This document shows, in pieces, positions 9,081-19,427 of a DNA stretch of 64,000 bases (position 1 is the first letter of the stretch; each line of letters opens with the position of its first letter). The notes under the pieces were generated by a model that was not told the origin of the DNA, did not search any database, and worked only from the letters and a program-made list of their open reading frames with translations. This DNA comes from Anaerolineales bacterium (GTDB lineage: Bacteria; Chloroflexota; Anaerolineae; Anaerolineales; Villigracilaceae), in NCBI GenBank assembly GCA_013140605.1, contig JABFSL010000001.1:1-64000 (forward strand). The letters run 5' to 3'. Both the position numbers and the translations under genes were made by a program.

Positions 9081-12000
9081 TTATGTGGATTTGGAGTCTT
9101 TGGGTTGAGTAAGGGGAATTTGCAGGTAGAAGGTGCTGCCTTTGCCCACCACGCTATCCACCCACACGCGTCCGCCGTGATTGGTCGCAACCGAATGAAC
9201 AATGGCAAGACCCAGGCCCGAGCCAGGCTGGGAGCGCGCCTCACGCTGTTTACCTCGATAGAATTTCTCGAACAGATGCGGCAGATCTTCAGCGGAAATG
9301 CCCAAGCCAGAATCTTCTATTGAGAAGATCAAATAACCGGGTTGGGACAATGTGCGTATCGCAACATGGCCACCCTCCGGGGTGTATTTGATGGCATTTT
9401 CCACCAGGTTATACACAGCCTGATGCAAAAGCGCCTGATCCGCCTCCACTGCGTGAGGCATATCCTTGGGAAGCTCAACGTTCAACGTAATATTTTTTTG
9501 AGAAGCCTGCAACTGCAAGGCGCTGGTCACGCGTTCGATAATATCCAACACGGTCACATGCTCAACTTGAAGGCCGACCCCGATCTCGATCCGTCCCAGA
9601 TCGAGCAGGTTGTTCACAAGGCGGGACATATTCTCCACGCCTGAGATGATCTTCCTGACATAACCCTGCTGCTGCTCGTTCAACTCGCCGACCATTTCAA
9701 GCATCGTGGCATAACCGCGCATCAGCGTGAGCGGAGACCGCAGGTCATGACTGACAGTTGCCACGAATTCCGACTTCATTGAGTCCAATTCCTTGAAGTG
9801 AGTCACATCACGCATAATACACACGCGCCCGATCTGCCGCCCCTCCACCATTACCGATGAAGCAGTTGCAAGATACGTGCGTTTGTCCGCCAGCATGATC
9901 TCGGTGGATTGAATTTGAGTGTGCGTACCTTGCAGCAATACAAGCAGAGGTCTTAGCTTTATCACCTTCTCGGTATCCAGGCCGCTGCTGTTATCGATGT
10001 TTTGACCCAGCGCCACCTGTGCCGCATGGTTGGTGAGCAGCAACCGGTTGCGATGATCGGTCACCAGAACCGGGTCAGATGTGGAATTAAGAACTGCTTC
10101 CAACTGTCGGCGGGAGGCTTCCACGCTCAAATATAAATGCGCATTCGCCACTGCCAGCGCGGCCTGCCCGGCAAGAGTGGTCACAAAACGCACATCCGAA
10201 TCGGAGAACATGCGCGGCTGTTCATATCCCGCCCATACCACCCCATAATAACGATTCTCATGCCGCAATGCCACGGCCAGCAAGGCAAGCGGATGCGGTT
10301 GGGTGGAGTCAAAAACCAGATCGTGTGAACGGTTTAAATTCGGTAATACGATCTTTTCCTGACTCTGGGCAAGCGCCAGAATTTGCCCGTCAAGATGGGC
10401 ATAACCTTCCTCGGTAAGGCCCAGGGTAAAACGCGAAGGTAATTCGATGAACGTATCCGGCAAAATACCGGGCGAGAGCACAACGCTGACTGAATTGGCG
10501 CCTGTAGAAAGGATGGCTTCCAAAACTGGTTTCACGGAATCCCGCATCTCAAGGCTGGAGGCCACATCCTGACTGACGCGCAGGAGGCTGTTGATCTCTT
10601 CGAGCCGCGCCTGCAAACTGGAACGCATCTGCTCGAAGGCGCGGCGCAATTGACCGACCTCATCCACGCCTTCCGTTTGGAGCGGATGATCAAGGTTGCC
10701 ATCCGCAATACGATTGGCTTCGCTTGCCAACCCCTGCAGGGAACCAGTCACCACACGCAGACCCACACGTAAAGAGACCATCGCCGCCAGCGCCAGGAAA
10801 ATGATCATGAGCGAAAGCGGCATGGCAATATCCAATGCGATTTGCTGCGCCTGCTGTGCGGGGACTGTCAACACAATTGCCCACGGGCGTCCGATCACGG
10901 GATGGTAATACACCAATTGACGTGTGCCGTCCGGGGCTGTGTCATCATAAAAGGAAGCCTCATTACTGCGTTCACCGTTATATCCAGTTGACTGTGTGCC
11001 TTCAGAATGATAAATAATACGGTTATTCTCATCCAACAAAATACCCGTACCGCCAAGGTCACGCATGTGGTCGATGCTCTCAATCAGCGGCAGGGTCAGC
11101 GGATTTGTCTCCAGTGTGGTGCGTCCGATCAACACGCGCTGCACCTGACCAAACGCATCCACAATGGCAACCATGAAAGAGACTCGCGGCTTATCGTTTA
11201 CGGAGTTCGGTGGAACCGAATAGATCTGTGTCAGCACGCCGCTGGAAGCCAGTATCATGCCCGTTTCTTCATCGGGATATAAATTGAAACTTGTTGAGGT
11301 TGCGGGAGCAGGGTAACCGGCAAGCAAAGATTTACTGTTCGCATCCAGCACAAGGAATTGATCGAAATACGGTACGGCCTGAATACGCAAACCGATAATG
11401 GATTTCAATTCATCGCCGGAAGCGGTCAACAAGCGCGGGTCGGAAGCAAGTTGAACGGTCAGGTTCTGACCGGTCTCAAGAAAGAATGGAACAGTTTGAG
11501 CCGCAGATTCACCAGCGCTTGTAAGACGGTCTGCCAGCATTTCGCGCGCCGCGCGGCCTGCCACCACCCAATCTCCGATCAATAAAGTTAAGAGCAGCAG
11601 GGAAATAAATGTGCCCACCGCAAAAATGAAGCGCGATTCAAGGCTCTTCTCAGCGGGCGAGGGTTGCAAAGGTTGTTTACCACCCCATAAACCGGGCAGC
11701 GCGAAAGATACCACTTGCGCCACAATACCCGCCACCAGCATTTCACCGCCAAATGCGAGTGTCACAATACCGGAATTACTTAGAGCAAAATCCAATCTGG
11801 CAGTGGCGGGCGCGGAAATATCCACACCCCATTGGGTGAATAATGAACTGATGACATAGAATAAAGTGTGAAAAGGGATCAGCAGCAAAGCGCTCACAAA
11901 AGGCTGGCGCAATAACCGATACGAGCGCGTGCGATATCTTTGACGGGTATTGGTGGCAAACCACGCGCCCATCAGCGCCAGTTCAAGAATGGAAAACAGG

Positions 12001-12389
12001 GAATACGTATCCCAAACTCCGCGCAACAGGCCGGCAAATGCGCCAAGCACGGCAGCGCCCGCGGGCCCCAACAAGCCTCCGCCTAACAGCCAGGGGATAC
12101 CGGAAAAAACCATCAGCGCCGAACCAGGCGCATTGGCGGGCAACCCAGGCAACGGGCGGGCGGAAGCGGAAGTCAGTCTTAATCCAATAAAAAGGCTGGT
12201 AAGCGGAATAAGCGCCAAAAAGGCAATAAAAAATCCCCATTCACGGCCATTCCAGGCTGGCTGGTATACACGCCAGGCCACCAGTGCATACACCAACAAA
12301 CCGAGCAAAAGCACCCATACAACCCAACCTGCAAGAGTTGGCGGGGCGGGGAAGGCGATGCCTGCAAGGAGTGTTACAAAGAACGTCAT
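9081..12389 (-). CDS. Membrane sensor histidine kinase (TM/Cache-like, HAMP, GAF, PAS, HisKA, HATPase)
   Basis: ATVSHDLRSPLTLMRGY H-box, NLVENAIKYTPEGG N-box, DSGLGIS and GSGLGLAIV G-boxes. Confidence 0.92.
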   Translation of the reverse strand: MTFFVTLLAGIAFPAPPTLAGWVVWVLLLGLLVYALVAWRVYQPAWNGREWGFFIAFLALIPLTSLFIGLRLTSASARPLPGLPANAPGSALMVFSGIPWLLGGGLLGPAGAAVLGAFAGLLRGVWDTYSLFSILELALMGAWFATNTRQRYRTRSYRLLRQPFVSALLLIPFHTLFYVISSLFTQWGVDISAPATARLDFALSNSGIVTLAFGGEMLVAGIVAQVVSFALPGLWGGKQPLQPSPAEKSLESRFIFAVGTFISLLLLTLLIGDWVVAGRAAREMLADRLTSAGESAAQTVPFFLETGQNLTVQLASDPRLLTASGDELKSIIGLRIQAVPYFDQFLVLDANSKSLLAGYPAPATSTSFNLYPDEETGMILASSGVLTQIYSVPPNSVNDKPRVSFMVAIVDAFGQVQRVLIGRTTLETNPLTLPLIESIDHMRDLGGTGILLDENNRIIYHSEGTQSTGYNGERSNEASFYDDTAPDGTRQLVYYHPVIGRPWAIVLTVPAQQAQQIALDIAMPLSLMIIFLALAAMVSLRVGLRVVTGSLQGLASEANRIADGNLDHPLQTEGVDEVGQLRRAFEQMRSSLQARLEEINSLLRVSQDVASSLEMRDSVKPVLEAILSTGANSVSVVLSPGILPDTFIELPSRFTLGLTEEGYAHLDGQILALAQSQEKIVLPNLNRSHDLVFDSTQPHPLALLAVALRHENRYYGVVWAGYEQPRMFSDSDVRFVTTLAGQAALAVANAHLYLSVEASRRQLEAVLNSTSDPVLVTDHRNRLLLTNHAAQVALGQNIDNSSGLDTEKVIKLRPLLVLLQGTHTQIQSTEIMLADKRTYLATASSVMVEGRQIGRVCIMRDVTHFKELDSMKSEFVATVSHDLRSPLTLMRGYATMLEMVGELNEQQQGYVRKIISGVENMSRLVNNLLDLGRIEIGVGLQVEHVTVLDIIERVTSALQLQASQKNITLNVELPKDMPHAVEADQALLHQAVYNLVENAIKYTPEGGHVAIRTLSQPGYLIFSIEDSGLGISAEDLPHLFEKFYRGKQREARSQPGSGLGLAIVHSVATNHGGRVWVDSVVGKGSTFYLQIPLTQPKDSKST

Positions 12390-12427
12390 TTCTTTGAATT
12401 ATAGCCCTAAATAAATTACTCGTGTGA

Positions 12428-13153
12428 TTACAAGCTTGTTTTTGATGAATACGCCCCGCGATATTTTTCTGGAAGCAGTTCAGCCAGCGCCTGCATGATC
12501 TGACTCGTCCCCAGCGCCACCGCTTCCTGCCTGCTTTCGGCCTGCTCGGCCAACTTGAACATTTTCCCCACTGTGACATGTACCGCCGCACGCCGAAACT
12601 TTTTCAGGCATCCATACACATTTTCATTCTCTGTGCCGGTAACGGCAATCGGCAGGATCGACGCTCCCGATTTATACGCAAGAAATGCCGCCCCGCCGCT
12701 GCCCTCCTCCAACGCTCCAGTTACCGAATATCGGCCTTCCGGCGCAATAACGATGATCCGTCCTTCGGCGAAACCATCCAAGGCGGCGCGCAAGGCGCGT
12801 GTATCCGCGCGGCCGCGATGCAGCCAGATCACGCCGTACCAATCTATTAATCTTCCAAGAATTGGGAAGTCATATAATTCGATCTTTCCAAGCGCATCGG
12901 GAGGAAATGGAAAGGTCGAGATCAAAGCCGGCACATCTGAATCCCCAAGGTGATTAATGACAACAAGGAGCGGGCCTTGCTGTGGGAAATTCTCCATTCC
13001 AGTCACTGTAACTTTCAGGCAAACTTTTGCAACAAGTTTTATCAAACCGTGGGCAAAGGAGCGAAAAAGGCGGCGTTGGTACGTCATCTGCGGCAAACGC
13101 ACCAACTCTGGCTTCCATACTTCGGCTACTGGCTTGGGAATCGGACTGTTCAT
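12428..13153 (-). CDS. 1-acyl-sn-glycerol-3-phosphate acyltransferase family protein
   Basis: VINHLGDSD (NHxxxxD), IVIAPEGRYS. Confidence 0.85.
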   Translation of the reverse strand: MNSPIPKPVAEVWKPELVRLPQMTYQRRLFRSFAHGLIKLVAKVCLKVTVTGMENFPQQGPLLVVINHLGDSDVPALISTFPFPPDALGKIELYDFPILGRLIDWYGVIWLHRGRADTRALRAALDGFAEGRIIVIAPEGRYSVTGALEEGSGGAAFLAYKSGASILPIAVTGTENENVYGCLKKFRRAAVHVTVGKMFKLAEQAESRQEAVALGTSQIMQALAELLPEKYRGAYSSKTSL

Positions 13154-13837
13154 TTACGAAGAAACAGCCTGCCCGGCATAAACCCCATGATATTCCTCAG
13201 GCAAAAGCCCGGCGATATATCGCATGACCAGATCCGCATTATGCTGGCGCACTTCTCTTCTCTCCGCGCCTTTTTGAGTAATCGGCGGAAAGATGATCGG
13301 TTTGCCGATCCGCATTTCAAGCAATGGCTTTTCGCCGCGTTTGGCGCGCTGCCAGAAATCATCCAATGTGCCCACCAGGCCGACCGGTATCACCGGTACC
13401 TGTGTATGTTCGATAATATAGCCGACTCCGGGCATGGCGCGGCGCATGGCCGGCTCATGAGAGCGCCCGCCTTCGGGAGCGATCACCAGCGGACGGCCAG
13501 ATTTTATGATCGCCAAAATTTTCTCAAGCAAGGCACGGTCATAATCACCGCGATGGACGGGGATGACCCCATACAAGGAAAGGATGGCGCCCTGCCCTTT
13601 TTTCTCGAACACATCCGCCGCGCCGATGACTTCAGGCTCTTCCGGCCAAAAGGAAACTGTCAACGGTGGGTCGAAAATGGAAATATGATTGATCGCGATC
13701 ACATAGGGTTTTCCAAGCGGAACATTTTCCCGCCCCACAACTTTTACACGCCCCAGAATATTAAATAAGGTTCGAATACCAAAACGCAAATAGAGGCGGT
13801 TGAATTGAATATGGAGGGGGACACGATATGGTTTCAT
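13154..13837 (-). CDS. 1-acyl-sn-glycerol-3-phosphate acyltransferase (PlsC-like)
   Basis: AINHISIFD, VIAPEGGRS. Confidence 0.87.
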   Translation of the reverse strand: MKPYRVPLHIQFNRLYLRFGIRTLFNILGRVKVVGRENVPLGKPYVIAINHISIFDPPLTVSFWPEEPEVIGAADVFEKKGQGAILSLYGVIPVHRGDYDRALLEKILAIIKSGRPLVIAPEGGRSHEPAMRRAMPGVGYIIEHTQVPVIPVGLVGTLDDFWQRAKRGEKPLLEMRIGKPIIFPPITQKGAERREVRQHNADLVMRYIAGLLPEEYHGVYAGQAVSS

Positions 13838-13860
13838 TTGAAAACCTGACGCGACTTTTT

Positions 13861-14538
13861 TTATTTACACAATTCCAGAACATGGTTAAAGACCTGGGCC
13901 GCATCCATTTTGTCCGAGTCAATAATGACCGCATCGTCGGCTGGCCGCAGCGGCGCAACCGCGCGCGTGGAATCGATCCGATCGCGCTCGATGACCTTCT
14001 TGAGAATTTCGTCATAGTCGGCGTTCTCACCGCGCGCGATGATCTCTTCATATCTGCGTTTGGCGCGTTCCTCGGCGCTCGCATCCAAATAGATTTTCAA
14101 ATCCGCTTCGGGCAAAACAACGGTGCCAATGTCACGGCCAACCATCACCACCCTGCCGCGCAAACCGATCCGCCGCTGATGTTCAGACAAAGCCTTACGC
14201 ACACCGGCATACGCGGAAACCACGGATACATTCGCATCCACATCATCTCCGCGCATATCCCAGGTGACATCTTTTTCGCCAATGACCACATCGCAGGCGC
14301 GACCATCATCCTTTGATGAAGGGCGGATATCTATCTGCGCATTTTGCGCGAGCTCAGTGATCGCGGTTTCGTCACGCAGATCCATATCATGCTGAAGCGC
14401 GATCCATGTGATGGCGCGATACATGATGCCTGTATCAAAGAAAAGATAGCCAAGAGAATCAGCCAGTGTTCGTCCAAGGGTGGATTTGCCCGATGCGGCA
14501 GGGCCGTCAAGCGCGATGATCGAAATATTTTTTGTCAT
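13861..14538 (-). CDS. cmk: Cytidylate kinase
   Basis: IALDGPAASGKSTLGRTLAD, FDTGIMYRAITW, GRDIGTVVLPEADLKIYLDAS. Confidence 0.93.
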   Translation of the reverse strand: MTKNISIIALDGPAASGKSTLGRTLADSLGYLFFDTGIMYRAITWIALQHDMDLRDETAITELAQNAQIDIRPSSKDDGRACDVVIGEKDVTWDMRGDDVDANVSVVSAYAGVRKALSEHQRRIGLRGRVVMVGRDIGTVVLPEADLKIYLDASAEERAKRRYEEIIARGENADYDEILKKVIERDRIDSTRAVAPLRPADDAVIIDSDKMDAAQVFNHVLELCK

Positions 14539-14610
14539 GTATTATCCAGATAACCAAAAAGGAATTTTTGAAATTATTTTATACAGGACTTACACAGAAT
14601 AATTTTTTAT

Positions 14611-14675
14611 CCGCTAATCTTCACGAATTTTCGCTAATCCTTTTAAAACTCGCGCGGATTGGCGCAGATTAGCGG
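14611..14675. repeat. Intergenic long imperfect hairpin repeat
   Basis: ccgctaatct ... agattagcgg terminal arms; related to 16486-16526. Confidence 0.6.
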
Positions 14676-14715
14676 ATTCTTCCGTGGTTTTGCGTGAGTC
14701 TTATTATAGTGAGAA

Positions 14716-16425
14716 TTACGGCGAAACTGCCGTGCCTAAAAAGAGGTCATCGCGCACCCAGAGGATGATGGTTTCACCGGACTGCGGCATCTCACGCAGA
14801 GCGACCCATCGCACCCAATCTTGAGGCAGGGTTGCGTTCCAATTGGGAGTTTGCCGCCACGTGAAATCCTGTCCGCGATAGGAGGCGGAAAGAGTGGGGT
14901 CATCTTGAAGAGGCGTAATCACAAAATCTGGCGAACTGGATATATCCAGCGATTCGGCGAGTACAACATGATGTTCGCGCAGAGTCCATTCAAGCGCGGG
15001 AGAATTCACCCCGGCGATGATCACCGGCACGGCGTTGTCATCCCCCATGCTCCACTCGGACATATCGCTGACGGTCTTTTGCAAAAGATCAGCCTGCATG
15101 GGAATGGATGGAGACCACCATAGTTCCGGGTTGCCCATTCCGCGCAGACCAGCAGAACCGAGCGCACCGCCAAACCCGAGCACACCCAATGCGAGCGCCA
15201 ATCCCCATACTCCGCCAATGCGCGCAGTACGGATCGACCAGCCTGCGGCGATCAACAGGAGACTGAATACCAGCAATAATAATGCGCCGATCAAAAGCCA
15301 GAAGCGCACAATATATTCACGAGAGTCGGTTGGAATCCAGATCAGACCTGAAAAATCGAGCCAGGCAAAGACCCAGACAAAGGCTGTTAGTAATACAACA
15401 CCGATAATCTCGGCGCGCTCGCCGGGGGAAACAAAAACGTTACGGACAAGTTCCAAAGCGGCCAGCGCACAAAGCGGAATAAGCGCCCATGCGAGATCGG
15501 CTACCTGACGAGAAGGGAGAAAGATCGCAAGCAATAAAGCGACCAGAAACCATAAGCTCAATGGGATAATGCGCGAACTCCCTTTGACCCATCCGCGAAT
15601 GATGGCAAACAAGGCAAGTAAAAAGGCAAGCGGTTGATACACAAGCAGGGAAAGAAATACCCTGGCCCGGGGGACGTCTGAAGGAATGAGCCAGCTATTG
15701 ATAAAAGTTGGAATGGATGCCAGCGCAGAACTTAATCCATTGGGGGCGATGAAGAAGAGTGTGCCTGCGGTTATGAATGTGACAACGAGGGAAATAGTCG
15801 AAAGTCTATAATCGAAGTTTGAAGGTTGATGATTAGCATCAACTTCAAGGTCTGATGTGGATTGAGGACGGCGAATCTTTATTCCTTGAGTGAGCGCCCA
15901 TGTGATTCCGAGTCCGAGCAGGCCAGCCCAAATGGATGGTCCGCCAAGGAGGGCAAGGGCGGCGAAGAAGCCAGCCAGACGCGGTTTGTTTTGATCAAAG
16001 AATCCGAATGCGAAGAGCAGGAAGGTGATGGCGAGGATGGGACTCGCGGCCTGACGGGATAGGGAGATCAAACCCGGGTCGATGGCAATGAAAAAGGCGA
16101 GGAACAGGCTCGGGCGGGGCTTGATCCGCCGCAATATAAGTGGAGCAAACACCAGCAGGCTGCCTGTCAAAGCGGGGATGAATCGCGCAAGGAAATCAGT
16201 CCCACTGCCGTAAAGGAAAAAAAGAACCGAGGTCGAAAGAATGTAAAAGGGATAGGGGCTGAGTGCGGGCTTGAGGCCTTGCGCGATCTGAAGGGCTTGC
16301 AAGGCGGGCGCGGCTTCGATATCGGTGAGGGGCATGGCGCCGAGTTGAATAAAGCGCAAGCCAACGGCGAGGATAAAAGCCAGCGCATACAGCCAGCCTT
16401 CGCGTTTAAAATGTTCGTAGGTCAT
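14716..16425 (-). CDS. Polytopic membrane protein, GT39/ArnT-like
   Basis: Many TM helices, PLTDIEAAPALQALQIAQG N-terminal GT-C-like motif. Confidence 0.6.
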   Translation of the reverse strand: MTYEHFKREGWLYALAFILAVGLRFIQLGAMPLTDIEAAPALQALQIAQGLKPALSPYPFYILSTSVLFFLYGSGTDFLARFIPALTGSLLVFAPLILRRIKPRPSLFLAFFIAIDPGLISLSRQAASPILAITFLLFAFGFFDQNKPRLAGFFAALALLGGPSIWAGLLGLGITWALTQGIKIRRPQSTSDLEVDANHQPSNFDYRLSTISLVVTFITAGTLFFIAPNGLSSALASIPTFINSWLIPSDVPRARVFLSLLVYQPLAFLLALFAIIRGWVKGSSRIIPLSLWFLVALLLAIFLPSRQVADLAWALIPLCALAALELVRNVFVSPGERAEIIGVVLLTAFVWVFAWLDFSGLIWIPTDSREYIVRFWLLIGALLLLVFSLLLIAAGWSIRTARIGGVWGLALALGVLGFGGALGSAGLRGMGNPELWWSPSIPMQADLLQKTVSDMSEWSMGDDNAVPVIIAGVNSPALEWTLREHHVVLAESLDISSSPDFVITPLQDDPTLSASYRGQDFTWRQTPNWNATLPQDWVRWVALREMPQSGETIILWVRDDLFLGTAVSP

Positions 16426-16485
16426 GGGGCAATTGTAATCGGTAAATTGAGTTGATTTGGTCTGCGCAGAATGAAATTTTTATCA

Positions 16486-16526
16486 GCTAATCTGCGCCAA
16501 TCTTCGCGAATTTTTAAAAGATTAGC
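16486..16526. repeat. Intergenic hairpin repeat, same word family as 14611-14675
   Basis: gctaatct ... agattagc arms; shared words gcgccaatcttcgcgaatttt. Confidence 0.5.
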
Positions 16527-16530
16527 TTAA

Positions 16531-19074
16531 TCACGGCACTTCGTAAATGACCGTATCATCCTTTTGGAAAATGGGTTTGAGATATGTTTTGAATTTCTCT
16601 TCGCTCACTGGGGTGGACGTTCGTTCAAGAATGCCAATATAAATATAGCGGATATTATATTTCTCGATGATCAGCTGCGCTTCCTCCCAGCGGGCGGTGG
16701 CATATAGTTTTGAGATGTCTTCGCGGCGGGAACCTTGCGGCTCGAAACTGCCGCGCCACTGTGATTCATGTCCGGGCCAGCCAAGCACGGTCTGTAAACC
16801 GGTGTGTGTGGAAATACGCGCGTAACCGCTGTAGCCATCTCCAACCGCTTCAGCAATGACTCCGTCCGGCACAGTGCGCAGGAATTCAATGGCGGCGGCT
16901 TCTTCGGGATTCTCGCGCAGGATGCGGTCAAAATCGTCGAGGGTGAATCCATCCACAGGTTTGAAATCGTTCGTTTTTGTGAGCAGGCCAAAGGCGGGAT
17001 ATAACAAGCCTGAAAAAATCACAATGCCGATCAACACGCGGAAGAGAATACTCTTCAGGCCGCGCAGGTTTATTAATAGTGTGCTCACGGCAAACGCGGC
17101 GGCGAGACTCCATAACATCCACGCTTGATAGTAGAACTTGAAAACTGTATTGATGCGGTATCCGAATTGATCGCGCAGATAAACGAATTCCGGGGCGATG
17201 ATGAGAACAGCACCGATGGTAATGAGGAGAAGGATAAATTGAGATGGACGGTTGACGGTGGACAGTGGACGGTGAATGGTTTCGGAGTTTTCGAATTCAG
17301 GCTTATGTTCACGCGTAAATAAAAATGCGAGTGAGGGGATCAGAACTGCAAGCAAGGTGATGAGGCTGGCGATATAACTTAATCTGCGCAGGGAGGTTGC
17401 GCCAATAAATTGAGCGGCGGTCATACCTTGTGAGTTTAGAAAGTTCAGGACAAAATCCTTTTCAACGATGGAACCGATCCAGCCCAAGGAGAAGGTGAGA
17501 AGGAAAAGGAGAAAAGTAAAACCAAGTCCGAGTGAAAAGCCAAGTTTCCAGTTTGGGGAAATTCTGGAGTCGGACAGCTCATTTGCCCTGTGGGTGCTGT
17601 CCGATTGTGTAGAAAGTGAAGCAGCAAGCTGCTTCACTCCAGAAGAAAGATAAATTAGATATGCAAAGATGGGAATGAGCAGTGTGCCCCACATCACCCA
17701 TAAATGGACTCCGCGGGTGGGATACATGAAGTTGGGCAAAATTCCGCCCGCTTGAGATGAAAATCCCAGATAGAAGGGAAAGTATAAAAGTATGGAAACA
17801 ATTCCAAGCGGCAGGGCAAGCAAGAATAAATCTTCGATGCGATTCCAACGCCAGCCATCTTCATTGGCGCGCCAGAAAATATACGCAGCCACGATCAACG
17901 TTGCGCCAACGAGAATATCCCAGGTGTTAAGGAAGGCAAGTCCGCCAATGACAAGGGCGGAGAATAAAAAGCCTGTGACGTTAATATGCAAACGCGCACC
18001 AAATAGATTTATGGAACCGCGAAAACCGCCAAGATAAAGATTCAGCGCAACAGCAATGGCAAGCAAACTAAATGGGAGCGCCAACACATGCGGATGCAAG
18101 TCACCGAGCAGGAAGGAGAAGAACGGGAATTCATCTATGACTTCGCGGAAACTTCCGAGCATGTCGTAATCCTGGATGACACGCGAAGAACGCCACCACC
18201 ACAGGTAACGATCAAGAGGTATCCAGTGAAGCGGCTCAAACGGCGGCTGTGACAGTTCCTTCATATCCAGCCATGTCCAAAAACTACTGGAGTATTCACC
18301 TGTCACCGAATCTTTTACCCAAAACAATCCGCCCTGGTGAAAAATTTCAAGCAGCGCGCCAAAGTTGGAAACGAGAAGCAGGAAGAGGGGGGCGAGAAGA
18401 GCGTTTCCGATTTTCGATTTTCGATTTTCGATTTTCGATTGGGAAAGCAGGTTGTATAAAATCCCGTACGAACCGACCGCGCCTAGCGCAAAGATGAGCG
18501 AAGTCATCAGGTTGTGCGCCATACTGCCGGTGATTCCAGAAACACGCGCGAGCATGGCGGTCATCACATAGCCAAAGTAATAATATGAAATTGCGTATCC
18601 AGATAACCACGGGTCCTGTGGAGGGAAAGTTTGCGAGCGCAGAATCCCGTTGATGAACGCCAATTCCATTGGCTTTTCGGTGCTGAGCAATTCAGGGTTG
18701 GCAGAACGGACAAAAGCAAGGAATGCAAATGCGACAAGGAATAAAACTTCAGTTGTAAGAATAAGGGAGAGATTCGATTTTAGGAAATTTACGATTTCGG
18801 ATTTACGATTTACGATTAACGATTGACGATTGAAAACCGCAAAAGTGCTTAAGCCGACGATAAATGCGAGTGCTAGAAGAATTCCGCCCATGTCATTTTG
18901 CGCGATGCCAAGCGAAGCGAGTAACCAGAAAACATATCCCCAGATCAACAGGCCCGCGGCGCGTGACAGGGTATAGCCCCTGTCAGCCAGCGCGGGGAAA
19001 AGTGCATACGCGAGCGGAAAGGTCAGCCAGCCGAGGAGCGTGAGAAAAATATACCAGACGAAGAATGCGGTCAT
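16531..19074 (-). CDS. DUF2298 (Chlor_Arch_YYY) polytopic membrane protein
   Basis: YAISYYYFGYVMTAMLARVSG motif, 'LGDLHPHVLALPF'. Confidence 0.85.
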   Translation of the reverse strand: MTAFFVWYIFLTLLGWLTFPLAYALFPALADRGYTLSRAAGLLIWGYVFWLLASLGIAQNDMGGILLALAFIVGLSTFAVFNRQSLIVNRKSEIVNFLKSNLSLILTTEVLFLVAFAFLAFVRSANPELLSTEKPMELAFINGILRSQTFPPQDPWLSGYAISYYYFGYVMTAMLARVSGITGSMAHNLMTSLIFALGAVGSYGILYNLLSQSKIENRKSKIGNALLAPLFLLLVSNFGALLEIFHQGGLFWVKDSVTGEYSSSFWTWLDMKELSQPPFEPLHWIPLDRYLWWWRSSRVIQDYDMLGSFREVIDEFPFFSFLLGDLHPHVLALPFSLLAIAVALNLYLGGFRGSINLFGARLHINVTGFLFSALVIGGLAFLNTWDILVGATLIVAAYIFWRANEDGWRWNRIEDLFLLALPLGIVSILLYFPFYLGFSSQAGGILPNFMYPTRGVHLWVMWGTLLIPIFAYLIYLSSGVKQLAASLSTQSDSTHRANELSDSRISPNWKLGFSLGLGFTFLLFLLTFSLGWIGSIVEKDFVLNFLNSQGMTAAQFIGATSLRRLSYIASLITLLAVLIPSLAFLFTREHKPEFENSETIHRPLSTVNRPSQFILLLITIGAVLIIAPEFVYLRDQFGYRINTVFKFYYQAWMLWSLAAAFAVSTLLINLRGLKSILFRVLIGIVIFSGLLYPAFGLLTKTNDFKPVDGFTLDDFDRILRENPEEAAAIEFLRTVPDGVIAEAVGDGYSGYARISTHTGLQTVLGWPGHESQWRGSFEPQGSRREDISKLYATARWEEAQLIIEKYNIRYIYIGILERTSTPVSEEKFKTYLKPIFQKDDTVIYEVP
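17563..17643. repeat. In-frame cloverleaf-like palindromic repeat in DUF2298 ORF (related to 857-912)
   Basis: tctggagt (17563-17570) / actccaga (17636-17643) outer stem; internal gtgaagcagc-aa-gctgcttcac hairpin and cggacagc/gctgtccg pair. Confidence 0.65.
18408..18440. repeat. Tandem 7-mer (cgatttt)n inside DUF2298 ORF
   Basis: cgattttcgattttcgattttcgattttcgatt; encodes KIENRKSKI. Confidence 0.8.
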
Positions 19075-19427
19075 GCCAAAGGTGGGAGAATGAACATTCC
19101 AGCAGAATCAGGCACAAAGTCCAAAACTGAGGCGACTGCTGTTAAGTTGATCGGGCCAAAGATGTGCGGGAATTTATCGGAGTCGGAAATGCCCGGGGCG
19201 GGAGATCCAGCAGGCGGTTCCCATTTTAACTCGGGCTTGAGTTGTGCTTCGTCCAGTTTTAACAACACGAGATCATTTCCTCCGCGATAAAAAGCGTTCG
19301 CGACATACAATACTTGTTTTTCGGTGGAGCAGTGAATAAAGCCTTCGGTCCGCAAACTTGGCGCGATGTATTCACCGCGAGTCTGCGCTTCGTTCCATTC
19401 GGCGCGCGATGTGATGTGCAGGATCAT
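19071..19427 (-). CDS. DUF952 family protein
   Basis: ILHITSRAEWNEAQTRGEYIAPSLRTEGFIHCS; 4-bp overlaps with both neighbours. Confidence 0.85.
   Translation of the reverse strand: MILHITSRAEWNEAQTRGEYIAPSLRTEGFIHCSTEKQVLYVANAFYRGGNDLVLLKLDEAQLKPELKWEPPAGSPAPGISDSDKFPHIFGPINLTAVASVLDFVPDSAGMFILPPLA

Noticed and set aside
9081-12389. Complete two-component operon
   Set aside because: No response regulator gene is adjacent; only the kinase can be supported
12950-13768. 272-aa ORF antisense to plsC-like genes
   Set aside because: Shadow ORF spanning two real CDSs; no domain-like features
18408-18440. Possible CRISPR-like array
   Set aside because: 7-bp simple tandem repeat inside an ORF, no spacers, no cas genes anywhere in the window
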